Part shown: positions 33,801-41,599 of the stretch, one piece after another | How positions within the stretch are numbered: position 1 is the first letter of the stretch | Layout: every line of letters begins with the position of its first letter | NCBI GenBank assembly: GCA_944474755.1 | Contig: OX104123.1 | Span: 65,155,898 to 65,219,897 of the forward strand | Origin: Limnoperna fortunei | Lineage: Eukaryota > Mollusca > Bivalvia > Mytilida > Modiolidae | Reading direction: 5' to 3' | Length of the DNA stretch: 64,000 bases | Position numbers and translations under genes: made by a program | The notes under the pieces: model-generated | The model's input: only the letters and a program-made list of their open reading frames with translations | What the model was told of the DNA's origin: nothing | The model's database searches: none

Positions 33801-36800
33801 TGTCTCAGTTGGGCTTTTATTGGTTTGAATACCGTCTTTTATGCACTTCTGAATCCAACAAGAGTTTATTATAAGCAACAATTTCAGTTTCCATATGCCA
33901 AATGTGTGTCCAAATTTAATACTGTGTCCACTGGCACTTTTCCTCAAACTTGCACTACCTCAACATGCTGTCTTCGAGGGGATGTGCGCCTGGCAGTGGT
34001 CTTGTGTATGATTTATTCGTCGAATATAAAAAAATGTAGGATGACAAACAAATCCACTACTCAGAGATTGACATGTGTTATTAATATTCGCACATATTCT
34101 AGACAATCATGTAAAAAGTTACAGGCATACGACAGGTCTATGGTTTACTGAATAAATGTGTTACATTAATTTTTTTCTATGTACATGTATATTATAAATT
34201 TGTGCAAATATCATGAATATGGAAAAAAAATGATTCTGCAAGAAATTTGATATCCGGATTTGAATGGTGACAATTTACATATAATTTATAAATATATTGG
34301 AAATTATATATTTTAATTTATAGTCTCATCAATCATGTCTTTGATTACAATACCATCTATTTAAATATTATAGCCAAAGCAAAATTTGGAATCCCTGTGA
34401 TTGATGCTGTTAAAATAGTGATGAGTGATGGGCTACACATTCAAGAAGATAGTTTTGAATTTATTGATAAGAATGCTGAATTAAACGATGCACTTAATCT
34501 ACCAGGAACAAGATTGATATCTATTTATAACTGATGTCGACTCTCTGTTATGTCGACATACCGAGATAAATAAGATTTTAAGTCGACATAATTATATAGA
34601 CAATTCGCCAACACGACGTCAGGTAAAAGCATCATCTCGACCTAACGACCAGATTGCGAGATAATATATGTCGACATGTCAAGATAAGTATATCGACTTG
34701 TCGAAATAATTTTGGTGTTAAGTCGACATAAAAGGTGATTAAGACGACTTTTGGAACAAAGTAAGTCAACTTACCATAATAAAAATGTCGACTTGTCCAC
34801 ATAATTATCTTGACATCTCAACATCTCGATGGCAGAAATAAGCCTCCATAATAACGAGTTACAGCTTGTAAGTTGTTATAACGAGTTAGTTAAGTCGTGA
34901 TAACGAGTTAGCTATGTCGTTATAACGAGTTAGCTAAGTCGTTATAACGAGTTACTAAGTCGTTATAACGAGTTACAGCTTGTAAGTTGTTATAACGAGT
35001 TAGTTAAGTCGTGATAACGAGTTAGTTAAGTCGTGATAACGAGTTAGCTAAGTCGGTATAACGAGTTAGCTAAGTCGTTATAACGAGTTAGCTAAGTCGT
35101 TATAACGAGCTAGCTAAGTCGTTATAACGAGTTAGCTAAGTCGTTATAACGAGTTAGTTAAGTCGTTATAACGAGTTAGCTAAGTCGTAATAACGAGTTA
35201 GAAAAAATAAAACACCATCCTGGCACTAATGGGCTTCCGTACAAATCATATTCAGATGGTAGCAGAGCTATCCGAAGAAAATATTGTAGACGAACGAAAA
35301 AATATATAATTTAAAAGTAGACAAAAATAATTTTGACATCGATAAAATTAAAGTGTTTATTTTTTTAAATTACTACAAAAATGCCAGACAAATTTTTCTC
35401 AATCTGAAACGCTGTATTTGAAATTGACTTTGTGACGTCACCAAGACATTAGATACGACGTTACGTCATCAATGGAATGTAGAGGCACTGTTAAGGGGCT
35501 CTGAAGTAATGACATGAACAATGTGCGATGCTCGAATTAAGGCTGCGCCTACATTCATATTAAAAGTGTATCCATATACTATATACAAATAAAAAAGGTC
35601 TCGTGATATTAAAAAAATTGGTCATTGTTTAGGAACATCACGGGCAGACGACACATGTAGTATAGTAGAAAATTGTTGTCGACCAGTTGTATCTTGTTCC
35701 TAGTGCCCAAGAGTGATAAATTGATTGATTGGATTTTTGCTTTACGTCCATCGAGCAGTATTTCAGCTATATTCAGGACAAGAACAAGATAACAAAAAAT
35801 TAATCAACGGAAATCGAGGGATGGGACACATGGAACACAATTACGACTGCCACTGGAAAAACGTGGAGTTTTGGGGAGGAACGTAAAATTTAGCCATTTG
35901 TAGCGGCTACAATGAGGCTACTTGTACCTCCTTTTAATTTCTGCAGAATTCAGTTAATGGCATTAATAACGAGTATATATTACTAATCCACGTCACAAAC
36001 GATCAACACACTTTATGGCGACGTCTTAATAAATTTTCACATATTTTAAGGACGTCACAATCAAATTTGTGTCTTAAATGGCCGACAGGTCCTGAAACTC
36101 TAAGGTCATGTTCACATTATATATATATATATATAGTACTTATAAATTGGCAATATTTAAAACATAAAACATGGGCAGTTCATTTTACACAATGATATCA
36201 TTTAAGAGTTCCTTTAAGATTTTCGACACCTGTTTTAAAAGACTCTTGATAAAGTATACACCTATTTTATCAAAATATGATCCAATCTCATCATTAATGA
36301 AATAGCCCCAGTCCCCAATTAAAAACTTGATCTTGTCATTAGGATTCAGAAAATTAAAATTGAGGTCTGGGATATTTGAATCAATATTTTCGAAGGTGTC
36401 TTTACGAATTTCAGCTAAGGCAGGACATTCCAATAAAAAGTGATTAATATTTTCAGTTACATTTTCAGCACATATCTTGCAAGTTGAAGAGTTACTAAGG
36501 CGAAATCTTTGCAGATTTTCGTAAAGACATAAGGTGTTTGTTCTGCAGAGAAATTTAAGTCTAGTCCCTTCAAAATCTGATTGAACATCTAGATATTTCT
36601 GTCTTCCTTTCCGTCGGTAAAAGTAAACATAATTGGCGAGAGGAGATTTTGACAAAATATCTACTGTGAGTTTTGAAGCTGAATTTTGTCCCATAAAGAG
36701 GTTGAATTTTCCTGTTTTAAAGGTCATATCAGTAAACATAAAGTCGAGACCAACATCTTGGAAGATAGATTTAATGTACGTAAAGTAGGGCCAATCGTTA

Positions 36801-39152
36801 GAGGCAACCTTTTCTAACTCCCAAAATATAACTTTACAAAGTCTTGTCTCTGGTAGTTCACAGATATATTAGTGAATAGTGGAGACAACTTGGAGAGTAA
36901 ATATGTTGTCTTCAAGCCTTCTTTGTTTACGAAAAGCCCCTTGACATTCCCCAAGCACGTTATTATCATCGAGGAACGAAACCACATTTTCTTCAATAAC
37001 TTTTGAAAATATTTTGTAAACATTAGATGTTAAAGTGATTCCTCTATAGTTATCGAGGTCAAAAGCCGACCCTGATTTCAGAATGGGCTTTATGATACCC
37101 TTAAGCCAATCTGAGGGAATCACCTCTACATCGGCAATCACAGTGAACATATCGACCAGTGAATCAAGTAGGGAATCACACCCGAATTTGAGAAATTCAT
37201 TTGGTATTTCGTCATAACCCATCGCTTTACCTGATTTTAGTGACTTGAGGATATTATGGATTTGATCCTTAGATATATGTAAGGAGAACGACCGATCATT
37301 TTTAACATCCCCAGAATCAAGCTTATCTACATAATCCTTAATCATTTCTTGGGTTTAAAGTTTCAGGTTTACCAATGCCGCTAAAATGTTTTTCTAAAGA
37401 GGGACCTATCTCACATTCCTCTGTCAAGATTTCGGGTGTATCATCTGGGTTCAAGATATAAGAATGGAGGTTGCGTTCAGGACTGCCTTTAAGAAAGTCC
37501 CAAAACCCTTTAGACTTTTGCTTCGCGGATGCGCATGATAAAGTAAAGTTATCTCATTAGAATCGAAATAATTCATTGGGGCAAGAATATGTACCGATTT
37601 TGGAAAGGGTTTGCCCTTTGCTAACGCTCAGGGTAAACTATTTGGCATAAAGGACTAACACGTGGTAAAATCAGTTTATATTCGTGTCCCAATGAATTAT
37701 TTCTTAATTGTTGGTTCAGTTTAAAATGCAGATTAAATGATATATTTGACTGTGAACTATTTTGTATATTATGTCATTACCAGATTTTACTACCGCAGGT
37801 CGGGGGTTCTCTCCGGATACTCCGGCTTCCTCCCCCAATTAAAACTGGACGCCATGAAATAGCTGAAAAATTGCTGAAAGTGGCGTTAAAACACCATTCA
37901 AACAAACAAACATTACCAGATTTATAAAGTGCGAGTGGTAAAACTGGCAACGCTGAAAATAATACCTTATGGTCTAACTGTTTTTCCCGCCATCTTGCTT
38001 GTATAAATATGTCAGCGGTGTACTTTTCTGTGACCGTGTCTATTTCACCGATCTTCAGAAAATGTACCTTAATAAACACCTGTTTAACCTAAAATTGGAA
38101 GAAATAGATCATACATCCCCGAAGTGTCAATGTTAAGTATGGTCATACATGTTGAAATAACGAATATTGTCACGCATGTCAACGAAAGCGATGAGTATTA
38201 TCAGAAATATTTGTGTTTGACGTCAGGACAAAGACCACATGACATAAAAAGATTTACAGCCAAACGTGCTCAATATACTGCCTATAAAGGAACTCTGAAC
38301 ATCATTTTACATCTCATGGAACTTGTACTAAAGACCACACCACTTATAAGTCGCTGTGTGATCTCCCTTGATTAATGATTTTACTCTAAATAGCTTGAAT
38401 AGATTTTAATAGATAATGTATTTGTAACTTTACCGTCTTATAAGTACAGTGAGTAGAAGACGTTCACGTCATACTCTAAATACAAATGTTAGACCTGCAT
38501 GGCTGTCATAGCGGGAAGCATTCTCGGGCCCACGTGGGATTGGGAATTCTCGGGCCCACGTGGGATTGGGAATAGGGCATAAGCAAATCAGAGCAGCACA
38601 TTATTCAACGTTTTGGGGAAGATAAAAAATATTTGGAGTGTTCAAATTTTCAATTAACGTGGACATATAGTATTCGAAGTGAGAACGTATATTAATCATA
38701 AATTGAGTCACACCCGCATGTTCCAAAATTCAATGTCAAATTTGCGATGATTCCGAAATAAATCAGGACGGATCCAGGATTTCATGGTTGGTACGCAGTG
38801 AATCGGCGAGTAATCTTGTCACCGTTCAATGGGTCCCGGGCAGAGCATTGTGGGATATCAGGGTCGAATCCCAGCTTAAGCTCTTGGAATTTAAGCAAAT
38901 GCAGTTATTTTTGTCGTTTAATGTTCAAATATAAAAATTGGTAACCTGAGTTCATGTTTTTTTCAGTAAGAAGTTACCAAATTAAATGTTTTAACGTTAG
39001 TCATGCTCTAACAAATTTATGAAAAAGGGGGTGTTACACCCGCAACTACTCCGAATATACCGCTATAAAGCTATTAATGTGCAGTACGGATAATATATTT
39101 GTACAATACTCTCCCCTACCTTTGGCGTAATGTTCGGTAATTTGTTGTCCAT
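21813..39152 (-). CDS. Cys-loop-less pentameric ligand-gated ion channel subunit, six exons
   Basis: Predicted subunit of a pentameric ligand-gated ion channel in the plasma membrane. Exons, all phase 0: 39152-39120, 38079-37966, 27606-27145, 26236-26081, 23352-23266 and 21944-21813 (TAA). The predicted protein is 327 residues, close to the short prokaryotic-type channels. Residues 1-11 come from the small first exon. Strand motifs follow: FIQARWRE (35-42), WNPKLVVQN (60-68), the loop ADFPFDAQYL (109-118) and DEQEW. The two cysteines that define the Cys-loop are absent (Leu follows FPFDAQY). RRWKFFVWN (190-198) starts M1. RLQLSITLMLTTVAFR (224-239) is M2, LPKISYNTIL-D precedes M3 (258-283), a short basic loop follows, then M4 (301-324). 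No signal peptide was seen. The ligand is unknown. Exon 1 and the last acceptor are the least certain parts; the other exons are clear. Confidence 0.85.
22029..22577. mobile_element. Foldback element with ~230-bp arms in the channel intron
   Basis: The left arm (22029-22255) and right arm (22330-22577) are inverted copies: AGTCCGAGAATCCTCTGCC, GACGTCAGAGA, GCGACACCGGT, CATCGTTTCCAGATGTTAAC and CTATGAATATAAT all recur in reverse. The loop is about 75 bases. The 136-codon and 62-codon minus ORFs here are the two arms read through and share HEKK/RQRA-like and TG(V/L)G stretches; they are not genes. Confidence 0.8.
22990..23232. repeat. 26-bp tandem repeat with TGACGTAA
   Basis: About nine copies of a unit containing GGTACTATAATGACGTAATT. 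Each unit carries TGACGTAA, a bZIP-type (CRE-like) word. It lies about 30 bases from the M3 exon of the channel gene, on its 3' (intron) side. Confidence 0.9.
23402..23795. repeat. 49-bp tandem repeat, eight copies
   Basis: Units with CCGTATGTAGATAT, TGAACAGGATATAGATGTCC and TGAAATATACCC recur every 49 bases. Minus-strand frames of 75-99 codons across the array are repeat artefacts. It is in the intron between the M2 and M3 exons. Confidence 0.95.
24535..24730. repeat. Dispersed repeat end with GGACGGACGGG
   Basis: TTTCATAAAAATCAACGAAG, CACACGGACGGACGGGTCA and TTATACCCCCAGGAACTTCG resemble the ends of the repeat families at 1985-2390 and 25290-26010. No ORF. Confidence 0.4.
25290..26010. repeat. 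~167-bp tandem repeat, four copies, ending in (GGAC)n
   Basis: Units start with ATCGGCCCAGTCGCAAACAG near 25296, 25463, 25630 and 25796. The last one runs into GACGGACGGACGGACGGAC and then CCCCCGACATGTCGTCGCGG. Same family as 1985-2390. The frames of 60-79 codons here are artefacts. It lies in the intron upstream of the M3 exon. Confidence 0.9.
26880..27030 (+). mobile_element. Common SINE tail, plus
   Basis: ATTGACAAGGATTACCAGTT, GGTACTCTGGCATCC, ATGGACGCCAAGAAAAATGG and AAGTGGCGTTAAACCC match the shared SINE tail. It lies in the short channel intron 26237-27144. Confidence 0.65.
27895..28230. repeat. Degenerate tandem repeat (GGGATCAAGTGAACCGCCCA)
   Basis: Imperfect units with GATCAAGTGAACCGCCCACG, ACAGCTAGGAAG and GTAAACTATGGTTAGAAAA recur over about 335 bases. 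Minus frames of 60-97 codons here are artefacts. Confidence 0.6.
28405..28545 (+). mobile_element. tRNA-derived SINE, plus
   Basis: GGCGCAGTGGCTCAGTTGAG fits a tRNA A box and GTTTCGAGTTCC fits a B box, followed by TTCACAAGGATTGCCAGCTT of the shared SINE body. It cannot fold as an ordinary tRNA. Confidence 0.7.
28904..29664. repeat. 22-bp palindromic array 1 (left arm of O)
   Basis: About 34 units. Each is TCGTTATAACGA, then C, then TTAGCTAA, then C; both words are perfect palindromes. Orientation is readable only from the C spacers. A few 20-bp and AACTTACAAGCTGTAACTCG variants occur. Confidence 0.95.
29665..31807 (+). mobile_element. Element copy I1 (2.14 kb) with TATGGAGG ends
   Basis: The left end, TATGGAGGCTTATTTCTGTC, and the right end, inverse of TATGGAGGCTTATTTCTGCC, extend as ~320-bp inverted repeats rich in GTCGAC and TGTCGACA words. 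The flanks are not a direct duplication but an inverted continuation (...AATTCG | I1 | CGAATT...), so I1 sits at the symmetry centre of O. The interior holds AAGGTCA-rich ~160-bp repeats and a short conserved frame on the minus strand (29960-30140). Confidence 0.8.
31808..31962. repeat. 22-bp palindromic array 2, inverse orientation
   Basis: About seven units with G spacers (GTTAGCTAAGTCG), that is, the reverse complement of array 1. It ends in ATAACG, the target word duplicated around I2. Confidence 0.95.
31963..34850 (-). mobile_element. Element copy I2 (2.89 kb) with 6-bp TSD ATAACG
   Basis: Starts with TATGGAGGCTTATTTCTGCC at 31963 and ends with its inverse at 34850. The target duplication ATAACG is at 31957-31962 and 34851-34856, inside a unit of the 22-bp array. 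The body is the reverse complement of I1 plus about 750 bp (32584-33340) that I1 lacks. This is a clean secondary insertion of an I-type element into the right arm of O. Confidence 0.85.
33170..33800 (+). repeat. ~160-bp degenerate tandem repeats with AAGGTCA words inside I2
   Basis: AAGGTCATAAGTCAAAGG at 33300, AAGGTCATATGTTAAAG near 33461, a decayed unit near 33620 and AAGGTCATTTGTGAAAGG near 33779 are spaced by about 160. Each is preceded by CTAGAAC...GATTT and followed by ACAGTTGGACTT-like text. Inverted counterparts lie at 30740-31130 in I1. Confidence 0.6.
34851..35212. repeat. 22-bp palindromic array 3 (right arm of O)
   Basis: About 16 units in the same orientation as array 2 (G spacers), inverse to array 1. 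It runs into GAGTTAGAAAAAATAAAACA, the inner part of O's right terminal repeat. Confidence 0.95.
35721..35927 (-). mobile_element. SINE-like family S, 5'-truncated minus copy
   Basis: TTGATTGATTGGATTTTTGC, TTTACGTCCATCGAGCAGTA and AGCCATTTGTAGCGGCTACA are the inverse of the 3' half of family S. The copy stops at CAATGAGGCTACTTG. Confidence 0.75.
36185..37560 (-). pseudogene. Decayed LINE, RT fragment plus C-terminal zinc-finger region
   Basis: In minus-strand order there are three pieces. About 37520-37360 is a linker region (GFWDFLKGSPERN, LTEECEIGP). 37345-36869 carries the reverse-transcriptase start, with SDWLKGIIKPILKSG, NYRGITLTSNVYKIFSKVI and GFR-like GAFRKQRRLEDNIFTLQ. 36739-36185 is a C-terminal region with CKICAENVTENINHFLLEC, a Cys/His finger typical of several LINE clades. 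The catalytic core with the FADD/YADD box is missing, and stops and frame changes separate the pieces. Dead copy in the channel gene's large intron, same strand as the gene. Confidence 0.85.
37790..37915 (+). mobile_element. Common SINE tail, plus
   Basis: CGGATACTCCGGCTTCCTCC, AAAACTGGACGCCATGAAAT and GAAAAATTGCTGAAAGTGGC are the shared tail, ending in AAACAAACAAAC. It lies about 50 bases from the donor of the channel exon 38079-37966. Confidence 0.75.
38521..38572. repeat. 26-bp direct repeat, two copies, with CCCACGTGGG palindrome
   Basis: Two identical units containing TTCTCGGGCCCACGTGGGAT. Each holds the perfect palindrome CCCACGTGGG with a central E-box CACGTG. It lies in the first intron of the channel gene, about 600 bases downstream of its predicted start. 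Confidence 0.8.
38765..38890 (+). repeat. tRNA-like SINE head, degenerate
   Basis: GGGTCGAATCCCAGC fits a B box and GGGCAGAGCATTGTGGG precedes it. The A-box part is decayed and no acceptor stem was found. Confidence 0.35.
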
Positions 39153-39159
39153 ATTTTAT

Positions 39160-39177
39160 TCATCTTATTTCCTCCAT
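39160..39177 (-). promoter_or_regulatory. Short upstream ORF of the channel gene
   Basis: ATGGAGGAAATAAGATGA on the minus strand encodes five residues and stops 7 bases before the predicted channel start at 39152. If transcription starts near 39195, this uORF would be the first one met by ribosomes and could dampen translation. Confidence 0.35.
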
Positions 39178-39223
39178 GTTGTACAATGTGTTTGTTTACA
39201 TTAGATACAGAAAAAATCGATTT

Positions 39224-39231
39224 CTTTTATA
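39224..39231 (-). promoter_or_regulatory. TATA box of the channel gene
   Basis: TATAAAAG on the minus strand, 72 bases upstream of the predicted ATG at 39152. The ATG has A at -3 and G at +4, with an in-frame stop just upstream. The spacing is almost the same as for the secreted-protein gene (74 bases), which supports both start assignments. Confidence 0.5.
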
Positions 39232-39811
39232 TTGCACTTCGAATGAATTAAAACACTGATAACTTTGAAGTACGGGCAATTTATTTACAACATATTTGAA
39301 AGAAAATGTCGCGGCACAGTGAATTCTAAAGTGTTATTAAACTATATAAGGACTAACCGGATGATATTATGACCATTTTAAATACTTTTGCATTTTGTAT
39401 TCTGTGTTCTTATGTGGTTCAGTAGTTAATATTCTTAAGGTAATCGGTTTAGTATAACACCAGAATAAATCTTAACAGGTAAATATCACCGATATATTAT
39501 TGACCTAGAAGACATTTTCTAGACTGGACGAGTTTTTTTTGCGTGACGAATAAATAACACTACAGGTGTTATACTGGAAGCAGACACTCATTACCCATCA
39601 GAAGCATCTATATTTTGTTGCTTTCGCGTTATCCACTTTTTGTTTGCTCTTTGTGTCGTGTGCCGTTATCTCAAGCCGAATTTTGTCACTGTTCTGTGAT
39701 TTCCGGTTCCTGTTAATTAGATTACATTATTTCATATCAGTAAAATTGTGTTTGTTTTAATTGGATAATACAAGGTCAGCTGGTATTAATTAATTTGCAG
39801 TAATTTGACGT

Positions 39812-39871
39812 GAGGGCATTATCACGCCGTGATAACGCCCGTGGGCGTTATCACGTCGTGGTAATGCCCTC
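39812..39871. repeat. 60-bp near-perfect palindrome without spacer
   Basis: GAGGGCATTATCACGCCGTG runs into its inverse, CACGTCGTGGTAATGCCCTC, with only about three mismatched pairs over 30 bp and no loop. It lies about 580 bp upstream of the channel TATA box. Confidence 0.9.
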
Positions 39872-40113
39872 TCGAGTAACAATCAACATAAAACTGTTTA
39901 TTTTTAATTTATAAAAAAAATATATGTACATGTACAACCCAAATGAGGAAAAAAAAATGTCATAAAGTTTAGAAAACTAACTGTGTATTGCCTAAAAATG
40001 CCAAACAATGATATATCATGAGGCCAAACGTTAAAATCATACAGCAAGCCGCTACAAACACATAATGCAGTCTTAAACACGTGGTTTCTTAATTCTTCAA
40101 TAAAATAAATATA

Positions 40114-40291
40114 ATAGTTGCTTATATAGCTGGCATTGCCATGATACTTGACAGCACTCGGGACATTGGTATTGCCTTAAACATCGATAATACCCTCGCC
40201 TTTGGCTCGGGCATTATCAATGTTTCAGGCAATACCACTGTCCCTTGTGCAGTCAAGATATCATGACAATGCCCTCTATATAAGCAACTAT
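40114..40291. mobile_element. 178-bp foldback MITE
   Basis: ATAGTTGCTTATATAGCTGG at the left pairs with the inverse at the right (CTATATAAGCAACTAT). Inner matches are GGCATTGCCATGATA, TTGACAG and GGTATTGCCT. It shares the style and GGCATT words of the palindrome at 39812-39871. Confidence 0.85.
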
Positions 40292-40404
40292 TGTATAAGT
40301 ATTGTATTTGAATATTTGCAGGAATCTAATCACAATAAATGCGGGAAAATCTTCAAAACAAAACTGTTCATTCTAATGCAACGATAATAAAAAAAGACTA
40401 ATAG

Positions 40405-40500
40405 CGAGCGATAGCTGGCTTAATGGTAGAATTATCCTTGCACTATGATACAACAGAGTTGTAAAAAATTCTCGCATTCGAAAGTTTCAAGTTCATCTCC
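40405..40500 (+). repeat. tRNA-like SINE head, degenerate
   Basis: TAGCTGGCTTAATGGTAGAA resembles an A-box region and AAAGTTTCAAGTTCATC a decayed B box. No functional tRNA fold. Confidence 0.4.
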
Positions 40501-41298
40501 AATTTCTACACAAAATCGCAAAAATCTCCGTTGTAGGAGAAAAGTGTGCAACAAAACGGTTTCTAGGTATCAAGAATTTAAATTTCGTTGCCGAAAACAC
40601 CTGAACACAACTTCAAATGTTTTTCCTGTAATAATGTATTTTTATAGTCTGGGATCCTGAATACATATTTTCAATACCGTAAGTGAACATTCTGTTCGAA
40701 TATACAGTCCGGTCACCAGCAATGAATCCGGTCCAAATTTGACCGGTTTGCAACATTCGGAATACCTCAAAATTTACGTCATTATTAACAGTAACTGGCG
40801 TAATTCCGATACAAAGCATTATGACGTAACGAACGGGGTCCGGTAAATAAATCAAATAAAAATACAGTTTATCAAAAGAATGCTTTCATAGATTTATGTT
40901 TCGTTTGTGGAAATACCTCTTCTGGGAATGGTCAGTTGAACCAGAAAGCCTGAAACAAGAAGCAGGTAGCTACTTTATTTAAATTGTATTCTGAAAGAAA
41001 TTTCCGACGGAACTCGGAAAAGTTAGCTAAAACATTGCGCTTTAAACAACCAATCAAACTGGGTATTAAACTGGTGGTGTTCTGGGGTTATATGTGAAAG
41101 CAAAGCTTGCGTAACTGACAAATATTGCACCAGGGACCAGGTTAATATTTTGCCTCCATTTTTACTCTACTTCTCGTAAGTTATCGCAACTACGTAAAAT
41201 AAATGTAAAACTCGACACGAGAAGAAAATACAGAGGAAATGTTTTTTTAAATGTTATATTTATAAAACATTTATTTTTTAACCAAAGTATTTTAATTT

Positions 41299-41592
41299 TT
41301 GACGTTATGCCAAAAAAGTACAACGATAGTTTACGTGAATTATTTTTCGTCTGCTTCTGTGACCGGCGATATTTGACGTGAACTGATATTTGCTGCCATG
41401 ACTTGTGATCGTCTGCCGTGTAAGTTCGTCTGCTGATCCAGGTCATATTTGACGTTATGCCAAAAAAGTACAACGATAGTTTACGTGAATTATTTTTCGT
41501 CTGCTGTGACCGGCGATATTTGACGTGAACTGATATTTGCTGCCATGACTTGTGATCGTCTGCCGTGTAAGTTCGTCTGCTGATCCAGGTTC
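41299..41592. repeat. 150-bp tandem duplication
   Basis: TTGACGTTATGCCAAAAAAG begins both copies (41299 and 41449). The second copy lacks six bases near GTCTGC(TTCTG)TGACC. The copies are otherwise almost identical, so the event is recent. Confidence 0.95.
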
Positions 41593-41599
41593 ATAAAAA

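Larger units (their letters stand above)
28862..35241. mobile_element. 6.38-kb foldback element O with TIRs and 6-bp TSD
   Basis: The left end, TACGGAAGCCCATTAGTGCC (28862), and its exact inverse at the right end (to 35241) continue inward as near-identical inverted sequence (GGTGGTGTTTTATTTTTT on the left, GATGGTGTTTTATTTTTT inverted on the right) into arrays of a 22-bp palindromic unit. The target duplication CAAATC is at 28856-28861 and 35242-35247. Inside are array 1, element copy I1 (29665-31807), array 2, element copy I2 (31963-34850) and array 3. No transposase ORF was seen, so O is probably non-autonomous. TAYGG termini with 6-bp duplications recall the IS3EU superfamily, but this is only a suggestion. 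It lies within the 10.4-kb intron of the channel gene. Confidence 0.85.

Noticed and set aside
33789..34151. 120-codon plus ORF in element I2
   Set aside because: The inverse region of I1 does not keep this frame, and composition and content look random; only the shorter frame near 34370 is conserved in both copies.
40895..40975. Candidate small channel exon on the minus strand (TTTCAG acceptor near 40950, GTATTT donor)
   Set aside because: Its phase does not fit the phase-0 exon at 38079, and the exon at 39120-39152 with start codon and TATA box explains the 5' end better.
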